Positions 6,732 through 11,016 of a stretch of DNA of 11,016 bases are shown here, one piece after another. The notes under the pieces were generated by a model. It saw nothing but the letters and a program-made list of their open reading frames with translations, did not search any database and was not told the origin of the DNA. How positions within the stretch are numbered: the stretch's first letter is position 1; every line of letters starts with the position of its first letter. The stretch covers positions 1 through 11,016 of the forward strand of contig JANMMT010000125.1 of the NCBI GenBank assembly GCA_031373545.1. The letters are read 5' to 3'. Origin of the DNA: JADCCX01 sp031373545. Lineage in GTDB: Bacteria; Pseudomonadota; Alphaproteobacteria; Rhizobiales; Beijerinckiaceae. The translations under genes were made by a program, and so were the position numbers.

Positions 6732-7586
6732 ATGACACACGCCATATCATTCCAGGGCGAGCCTGGGGCCAACTCGCACATCGCCTGTCAGGAAGCTTTT
6801 CCAGACATGGAACCCTTGCCCTGCCCCACGTTCGAGGATGCCTTTGCCGCCGTGCAGGAGGGCCGCGCCGCGCTGGCGATGATCCCCATCGAAAACTCCA
6901 TCGCGGGGCGCGTGGCGGATATCCATCACCTCTTGCCAACCTCGGGGCTGCACATCACCGGCGAGCATTTCCTGCCGATCCACTTTCAACTCATGGCCAT
7001 CAAGGGCGCAACTCTGGGCACCATCAAGGAGGTCTACAGCCATGTGCATGCGCTGGGCCAATGCCGCAAGATCATTCGCAAACTGGGCCTGAAAGCCCAT
7101 GTGGCAGGCGACACCGCTGGCTCGGCACGTCAGGTGGCAGAGTGGAACGACCCCACGAAGGCCTCGCTGGCACCGCGCCTCGCTGGCCCGATCTACGGCC
7201 TCACCACGTTGGCGGAAGATGTGGAGGATGAAGCGAACAACACCACCCGCTTCGTGGTGCTGGCCCCCAAGCCGGTCTGGGCCAAGCCGAACACGGTGCC
7301 GACCGTCACCAGCTTTGTGTTCCGCGTGCGCAATGTGCCCGCCGCGCTCTACAAGGCCATGGGCGGCTTTGCCACCAACGGCGTCAACATGAGCAAGCTG
7401 GAGAGCTACATGCTTGGTGGTCAGTTCACGGCCACGCAGTTCTACGCCGAAGTGGACGGCCACCCCGATGATACGGGCCTCAAGCTGGCGCTGGAGGAAT
7501 TGGCCTTCTTCTCCAAAGAAGTCCGCGTGATCGGCGTCTACCCGGCGCATCCGTTCCGCACGGAATCCGCAAAGGCCGCCGGCTGA
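6732..7586 (+). CDS. pheA: Prephenate dehydratase with C-terminal ACT domain
   Basis: The enzyme converts prephenate to phenylpyruvate in phenylalanine synthesis; some relatives also dehydrate arogenate. The 284-residue protein is monofunctional, with no fused chorismate mutase. The catalytic domain shows FQGEPGANSH (residues 7-16), MIPIENSIAG (50-59), SHVHALGQC (103-111), a GDTAGSA segment (126-132) and the hallmark TRF motif (T172-F174). The ACT domain follows (about 190-272), with VPAALYKAMGGFATNGVNM and KLESY (222-226), equivalent to the GALV and ESRP phenylalanine-binding motifs. Feedback inhibition by phenylalanine is therefore expected. The nine-base gap to kdsB indicates an operon. 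The gene converges on nudC, with 35 bases between stop codons and no clear terminator. Confidence 0.96.
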   Translation: MTHAISFQGEPGANSHIACQEAFPDMEPLPCPTFEDAFAAVQEGRAALAMIPIENSIAGRVADIHHLLPTSGLHITGEHFLPIHFQLMAIKGATLGTIKEVYSHVHALGQCRKIIRKLGLKAHVAGDTAGSARQVAEWNDPTKASLAPRLAGPIYGLTTLAEDVEDEANNTTRFVVLAPKPVWAKPNTVPTVTSFVFRVRNVPAALYKAMGGFATNGVNMSKLESYMLGGQFTATQFYAEVDGHPDDTGLKLALEELAFFSKEVRVIGVYPAHPFRTESAKAAG

Positions 7587-7621
7587 AAGCGCAGCGCCCG
7601 CCAAACCTCAACCGCCCAATC

Positions 7622-8566
7622 TCAAGCGCGCACAAACAGGTCCATGATGTGGTTGGCGATGGCCATGCGCGGCGGCGAATTGACACCTCCGGCATGGGTG
7701 TTTTCCAATATGGCTGCCACTTCCGCCCGGGTGAACCAGCGGGCATCGGCTAACTCCGCAGGGTCGACCGTGATGTCCGAAGTCAGCGCTTCGGCAATGC
7801 ATCCGATCATCAGCGAGGACGGAAATGGCCAGGGCTGGGCCTGCATGTATCGGACACGCCCGACCTTTATGCCCGCCTCCTCGTGGATTTCACGCCGCAC
7901 CGCCTCCTCGATGGTCTCCCCCGGCTCCAGAAAACCCGCAAGGCAGGAGTAGCGTCCTTCGGGAAACTGCGGCGCACGTCCCATGAGGCACACGTCACCG
8001 CGCACCGCGAGCATGATCACGACGGGGTCTGTGCGAGGAAAATGCTCGACGCCGCAGACCGTGCAGCGGCGCTTCCATCCCGCTGATGTCGCTGCGCTGG
8101 CCTGGCCACAAGCGCTGCAGAAGCGGTGGCGCGCATGCCACGAGAGCAATGATTTCGCGGTGCCCAGAGCACTCGTGCGGGACTGGTCAAAAAGCGCCTG
8201 CATCGCGATGGAGCGCATGTCGATCAGTTTGAGGTCGGGGCGTGCCTTGAGAGACGGGAACAAATCTGCAGCCAGCTGGTGGGCAAAACAGCTTCGCCCG
8301 TTTTCCATCCCGAGAAAGACGATATCCGTCGCTGCGCCCAACGCTTGCGCCTCGGACAGCTTGAACGTGCTCGAGAGCTTCGACCCGTCCCATTTGAGGA
8401 TCGGCGTATCCTGACACAGCACCAGAATTTGTGTGCCGGGCGCATTGTAGGCGATGTGCTGCCAGGCCAGATCGTCCCGTCTCAGTGCCGTCCGGTCCAG
8501 CCCCCCGTTGATGAACCCCAGATCGGCAGGCCCGCGAAGGGACAGTGCATCAAACCAATCCGTCAT
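7622..8566 (-). CDS. nudC: NAD(+) diphosphatase / RNA de-NADding Nudix hydrolase
   Basis: NudC splits NAD(H) into NMN(H) and AMP and, in E. coli, removes NAD caps from RNA. The 314-residue protein has an N-terminal NUDIX-like domain, then a zinc ribbon with C150, C153, C168 and C171 (FCSACG and CTVCG). A complete Nudix box follows (G211-I233; GFLEPGE, RREIHEEAGI; metal ligands include E226, E229 and E230). The NudC-specific motif appears as AQPWPFPSS (243-251), with Ala in place of the usual first Ser. All expected catalytic residues are present. The ATG (8566-8564) overlaps the stop codon of the upstream HIT gene as ATGA, so translation is probably coupled. Linkage of nudC with kdsB-pheA is common in Rhizobiales to my recollection. 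Confidence 0.96.
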   Translation of the reverse strand: MTDWFDALSLRGPADLGFINGGLDRTALRRDDLAWQHIAYNAPGTQILVLCQDTPILKWDGSKLSSTFKLSEAQALGAATDIVFLGMENGRSCFAHQLAADLFPSLKARPDLKLIDMRSIAMQALFDQSRTSALGTAKSLLSWHARHRFCSACGQASAATSAGWKRRCTVCGVEHFPRTDPVVIMLAVRGDVCLMGRAPQFPEGRYSCLAGFLEPGETIEEAVRREIHEEAGIKVGRVRYMQAQPWPFPSSLMIGCIAEALTSDITVDPAELADARWFTRAEVAAILENTHAGGVNSPPRMAIANHIMDLFVRA

Positions 8567-8994
8567 GAAACGGCTTTCAGGCCACGGAGGGACAGCGCAT
8601 CGACCAACTGGTCGATGATGACGCCCGCCATGTGCGGCGGATAGGGCCGGGCCTGACCGGCGCCCCAGACAGGCCCGGGCCAGGCTTCATCAGATACAAA
8701 TCGTGCGATCACATGCACATGGAGTTGGCGAACCTTGTTGCCCAAGGCACCCACGTTCAACTTGTCAGGGCTGTACAGCGCCATCAACACCTCGCTGGCC
8801 GCGCCGATTTCCTGCATGAGCTGCTGACGTCCTCCATCGTCCAGATCAATGATTTCGGCCAGGTCAGGTCGCGCCGGCACGAGCACGAGCCACGGATAGC
8901 GCGCATCGTTCAGGAGCAGGACACGGCACAATTCCAGCTGTCCGAGACAAAGGGTATCCGCCTCCAGATGCGAATCGAGCAGAAATTCATTCAT
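8563..8994 (-). CDS. HIT-family protein (putative nucleotide hydrolase)
   Basis: HIT proteins hydrolyse or transfer nucleotides from substrates such as Ap4A, AMP-amidates or ADP-sugars. The 143-residue protein carries RYPWLVLVPAR near the N-terminus (32-42), LNVGALGN (79-86) and the core motif QLHVHVIAR (90-98). The first His of the classical triad is Gln (Q90), while H92, aligning with the nucleophile, and H94 are kept. WPGPVWGAGQARPY (104-117) follows, typical to my recollection of an alphaproteobacterial HIT subgroup, so the Gln is probably a subgroup trait and not damage. The ATG at 8994 is the first possible start, because an in-frame TGA lies directly before it; no strong ribosome-binding site is seen. 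The stop overlaps the nudC start, suggesting related NAD/dinucleotide chemistry, though the substrate is unknown. Confidence 0.92.
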   Translation of the reverse strand: MNEFLLDSHLEADTLCLGQLELCRVLLLNDARYPWLVLVPARPDLAEIIDLDDGGRQQLMQEIGAASEVLMALYSPDKLNVGALGNKVRQLHVHVIARFVSDEAWPGPVWGAGQARPYPPHMAGVIIDQLVDALSLRGLKAVS

Positions 8995-9292
8995 TCAAGG
9001 CGACCATCTTCTTGAGAGCGAGGCCCACGATTGCACCGGCAACCTCAATTGCACAAGCGGGTGGCTGCGCAGATACGTGACGGTGAAGAAGGCATTGCCG
9101 CCAAAACGGCTCTGCAAAAGCTTTGAAATGAGGCAACCTGCCCACCGATGCATCATGTGCGCCGACCAGGCGTTGCAATGCAGCAACACCCCGCGGCAAC
9201 TCACGGTGTGGCGATGGAATTTGGCTTGAGAAAGTGCCGATCACCCGCCACCGTTAACTCTGTAATAACGCTATGCGAAAGATATTGTGGTC
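8995..9292. other. 298-base divergent intergenic region (HIT / outer membrane protein)
   Basis: No recognisable gene lies here. Two open frames cross it: a minus-strand frame (9244 to 8987, GTG start, 85 codons) whose end overlaps the HIT start codon, and a plus-strand frame (9077-9229, GTG start, 50 codons) with four Cys including a CxxC. Neither has a good ribosome-binding site or a family I know. The region must hold the promoters of the HIT-nudC pair and of the outer membrane protein gene, but I could not place them. Small structures are GTTGC-AATGCA-GCAAC (9172-9187) and CGTTA...TAACG (9252-9270), the latter overlapping a CtrA-like sequence. Confidence 0.5.
9254..9268 (+). promoter_or_regulatory. 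CtrA-like site TTAA-N7-ATAA upstream of the outer membrane protein gene
   Basis: TTAA (9254-9257), seven bases (CTCTGTA), then ATAA (9265-9268) match the CtrA recognition pattern TTAA-N7-TTAA in seven of eight fixed positions. The site ends 24 bases before the ATG at 9293. CtrA is the cell-cycle response regulator conserved in alphaproteobacteria and controls several surface-protein genes. A single near match may be chance, although such AT-rich tetramers are uncommon in this GC-rich sequence. Confidence 0.3.
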
Positions 9293-10279
9293 ATGAAAAA
9301 CGCTCTTCGCCTGATGGCTTTCTCCACCCTTTTCGCAATCCCCGGCGCCGCGGCGTTTGCGGCCGACATGCCGGGACGTGTGCTGAAACCGACACCGCCA
9401 CCTGCTGCATCAGAGGCTTGCAAGGAGACATCCGGCCTGCCAATCGATGTGTTCGGTTTCGCTACAGGTTCGGACGTGAATGACCGCGGCGCACTTTCTG
9501 CGTCGCTTGAATACAACGGCAACTACGGGACACGAAATGGCAAGCTGAACGGCCATCTTCTGAAGGCCCAAGTCTCCTATTCACCCTTCCTCTGCTTCGA
9601 AATCGGGCCGACGATCCAGGGCGCCTCGGTTGGCGCGGGCGCGACGTCCTTCGGCTTCGACTCGCGCCAGTTCGGCGGCACGGTCGAGATGAAGTACAAG
9701 CTGCTGGGCCGTGCGACCAATGGCATCGGACTCACCATCACCACCGAGCCCGGCATCTTCGACCGCCAGTATCGTTCGGGCTTTGCTGACATCTTCGGCA
9801 ACCCCAGCCGCCCCTCGGGGCAGGTGGTCTCCAACCTCGCTCGCGTTCTGATCGACTTCGAACTGGTCAAGGACCGGGTGTTCGGCGCCATCAACCTTGA
9901 ACACTCCGCCGTCTGGGACGATCCCGTCAGCCAGAACAGCGGCTTCGGCAACCCCGGCTTTGCGCGCTTCTCGAACGTGAACATCCGCGCTGCCCTCGCC
10001 TACAAGCTCACCGATACATTCTTCCTCGGCGTGGAAGGCTCCCACCAGCGTGCCTACACCGGCATTTTCTTCGGCAACGAACTGGGCAATGCCTGGTTTG
10101 CGGGACCGACCTTCTATTGGCAGGCCACCGAGAAGCTCGCGATCACCGGCGCCTACAACTACCAGTTCGCTGGCGAAACCAAGGATGTGTTCAACACCTT
10201 CGGCATCAGCGGCAAGGGTGTCGACCTGATCAATTTCAACCGTCACCTTGCCAAGCTGAAGCTGGCCTACTCCTTCTGA
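9293..10279 (+). CDS. Putative outer membrane beta-barrel protein, function unknown
   Basis: I do not recognise a named family. The 328-residue protein has a clear signal peptide (KNALR, then a hydrophobic stretch) with a likely cleavage site AFA-AD after residue 23. A short Pro-rich segment (LKPTPPPAAS) leads into alternating polar/hydrophobic stretches of about 8-12 residues separated by Gly/Asn/Asp turns (for example GALSASLEYNGNYG, HLLKAQVSYSPFLCFEIGP, VFGAINLEHSAVWD, KLAITGAYNYQF). It ends in LKLAYSF, with the terminal Phe that directs beta-barrel assembly by the BAM complex. Only two Cys remain in the mature protein (C43, C101), which could form a disulfide. ATG 9293 is preferred over GTG 9287, a two-residue difference; ribosome-binding site support is weak for both. 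The gene stands alone, closed by a strong terminator. Confidence 0.8.
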   Translation: MKNALRLMAFSTLFAIPGAAAFAADMPGRVLKPTPPPAASEACKETSGLPIDVFGFATGSDVNDRGALSASLEYNGNYGTRNGKLNGHLLKAQVSYSPFLCFEIGPTIQGASVGAGATSFGFDSRQFGGTVEMKYKLLGRATNGIGLTITTEPGIFDRQYRSGFADIFGNPSRPSGQVVSNLARVLIDFELVKDRVFGAINLEHSAVWDDPVSQNSGFGNPGFARFSNVNIRAALAYKLTDTFFLGVEGSHQRAYTGIFFGNELGNAWFAGPTFYWQATEKLAITGAYNYQFAGETKDVFNTFGISGKGVDLINFNRHLAKLKLAYSF

Positions 10280-10303
10280 TCCACCCCCCCTTTGCCCAAG
10301 CGG

Positions 10304-10333
10304 ACGGCCCCGATGTGGGGCCGTTCTGCTTTT
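10304..10333 (+). terminator. Intrinsic terminator of the outer membrane protein gene
   Basis: ACGGCCCC (10304-10311) and GGGGCCGT (10317-10324) form a perfect eight-base GC-rich stem with loop GATGT, followed by TCTGCTTTT. It begins 24 bases after the stop codon and is the only textbook Rho-independent terminator in the window. It insulates hisZ from upstream transcription, so hisZ probably has its own promoter in the 57 bases that follow. Confidence 0.88.
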
Positions 10334-10390
10334 CAGGTCGCGCGCCTTGCGCAACTCTGATAACCGGCGCGTGGAAGGGGCCAGAACTTC

Positions 10391-11016
10391 ATGAAACTGC
10401 GTGCGCTGCAACCGCTGATCGATCTGCTGGAAACGGCGGGCTATGCAAGGGCGGACTGCGCTCTGCTGCACCCGGCCGATGTCTTCATCGATCTTTCGGG
10501 AGAGGACATCCGCCGCCGGCTTTTCATGACGCATGATGAGGTAGGCCGCGAATTATGCCTGCGCCCCGAGTTCACCATTCCGCTCTGCCTGGCCCGCATG
10601 GATGAGATCGTGCGTGCCCCTGAAACCAGGATCTCCTATTGCGGCACGGTGTTTCGCCAGCGCAGGGGCGAGAGCGGCGAGTTCGTTCAGGCAGGCGTCG
10701 AGGCGCTGGGGCAGACCGACACGACCACATCCGATTCCGATGTGCTGAAACTCGCGCTGGATGCAGCGGCTCATCTGGGGCAGCCGCAGCCGGTCATCAA
10801 ACTGGGTGACCTTGGCATTCTGGAAGCCATTCTGACCGCCATCGAGGTTCCGCCGGGCTATGCGCGCCGCCTCAAGCGCCGTCTGGCCAGCGGCGTGCCC
10901 GTGGCCGAGGCCACGATTGTGCCAGAAAGCACATCGAGCTCGAACCGATACGCCGGCGTCATCGCCGCGCTTGAAGGGGCCGATCCTGCCGCCGCGCGCG
11001 CCTTCGTCGGCGACAT
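10391..11016 (+). CDS. hisZ: ATP phosphoribosyltransferase regulatory subunit (3' end outside window)
   Basis: HisZ is a catalytically dead histidyl-tRNA synthetase paralogue that binds short-form HisG and gives histidine feedback control of the first step of histidine synthesis. 208 codons are visible; homologues have roughly 370-390. The class II synthetase fold shows in PADVFIDLSGEDIRRRLF (residues 28-45), ELCLRPEFTIPLC (54-66) and the motif-2-like FRQRRGESGEFVQAGVE (88-104). LRPEFT and GESGEF agree with HisZ and not true HisRS, which has LRPEGT and a longer ERP-QKGRYR loop. GGAAGGGG (10373-10380) lies ten bases before the ATG, and no in-frame alternative start is nearby. In several Rhizobiales hisZ follows hisS and precedes hisG. 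Here the upstream neighbour is an unrelated outer membrane protein gene. Confidence 0.93.
   Translation, partial: MKLRALQPLIDLLETAGYARADCALLHPADVFIDLSGEDIRRRLFMTHDEVGRELCLRPEFTIPLCLARMDEIVRAPETRISYCGTVFRQRRGESGEFVQAGVEALGQTDTTTSDSDVLKLALDAAAHLGQPQPVIKLGDLGILEAILTAIEVPPGYARRLKRRLASGVPVAEATIVPESTSSSNRYAGVIAALEGADPAAARAFVGD

Noticed and set aside
5853..6740. N-terminal extension of the cycM frame up to 6740
   Set aside because: This part runs antisense to kdsB and is not protein-like; the conserved CycM membrane anchor begins at the ATG at 5852.
6747..7604. 285-codon minus-strand open frame opposite pheA
   Set aside because: It is a shadow of pheA, which has all catalytic and ACT motifs; the antisense translation is low in complexity and unlike any family.
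7587..7621. Terminator between convergent pheA and nudC
   Set aside because: Only 35 bases with no stable stem-loop and no T-run on either strand.

Overview
The window is a GC-rich stretch of an alphaproteobacterial chromosome, most likely from the Rhizobiales (Hyphomicrobiales). This rests on four things: a PodJ-like Sel1-repeat polarity protein, a CycM-type membrane-anchored cytochrome c beside kdsB and pheA, a HisZ-type ATP phosphoribosyltransferase subunit, and a short palindromic intergenic repeat of a kind I recall from many Rhizobiales genomes. The genus cannot be fixed from this sequence. Apart from one element of 106 bases, nothing looks mobile: no integrase, transposase, tRNA, rRNA, CRISPR array or phage gene is visible.

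Layout. (1) The 3' part of a podJ-like gene enters from the left edge and converges on galU (UTP-glucose-1-phosphate uridylyltransferase). A degenerate 17-base tandem repeat lies across the gap between them. (2) galU is divergent from galE (UDP-glucose 4-epimerase), so the two UDP-sugar enzymes share a 126-base control region. (3) galE converges on a YejA-like periplasmic solute-binding protein gene. The palindromic element sits between them, and its terminal inverted repeat supplies the stop codons of both genes. (4) Upstream of the binding-protein gene, on the same strand, is cycM. It is divergent from kdsB, which is followed 9 bases later by pheA. (5) pheA converges on a translationally coupled HIT-nudC pair (ATGA overlap). 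(6) After a 298-base intergenic region comes an outer membrane beta-barrel protein of unknown function, closed by a strong intrinsic terminator. (7) The window ends inside hisZ.

The genes are mostly housekeeping. galU, galE and kdsB feed envelope polysaccharide and LPS synthesis, pheA and hisZ serve amino-acid synthesis, cycM serves respiration, and NudC and the HIT protein handle nucleotides and NAD. podJ is involved in cell-pole development. I found no convincing new multi-gene system. The points most worth a second look are the repeat that supplies both stop codons, an uncharacterised outer membrane protein with a CtrA-like half-palindrome upstream, and a few small repeats at gene junctions.
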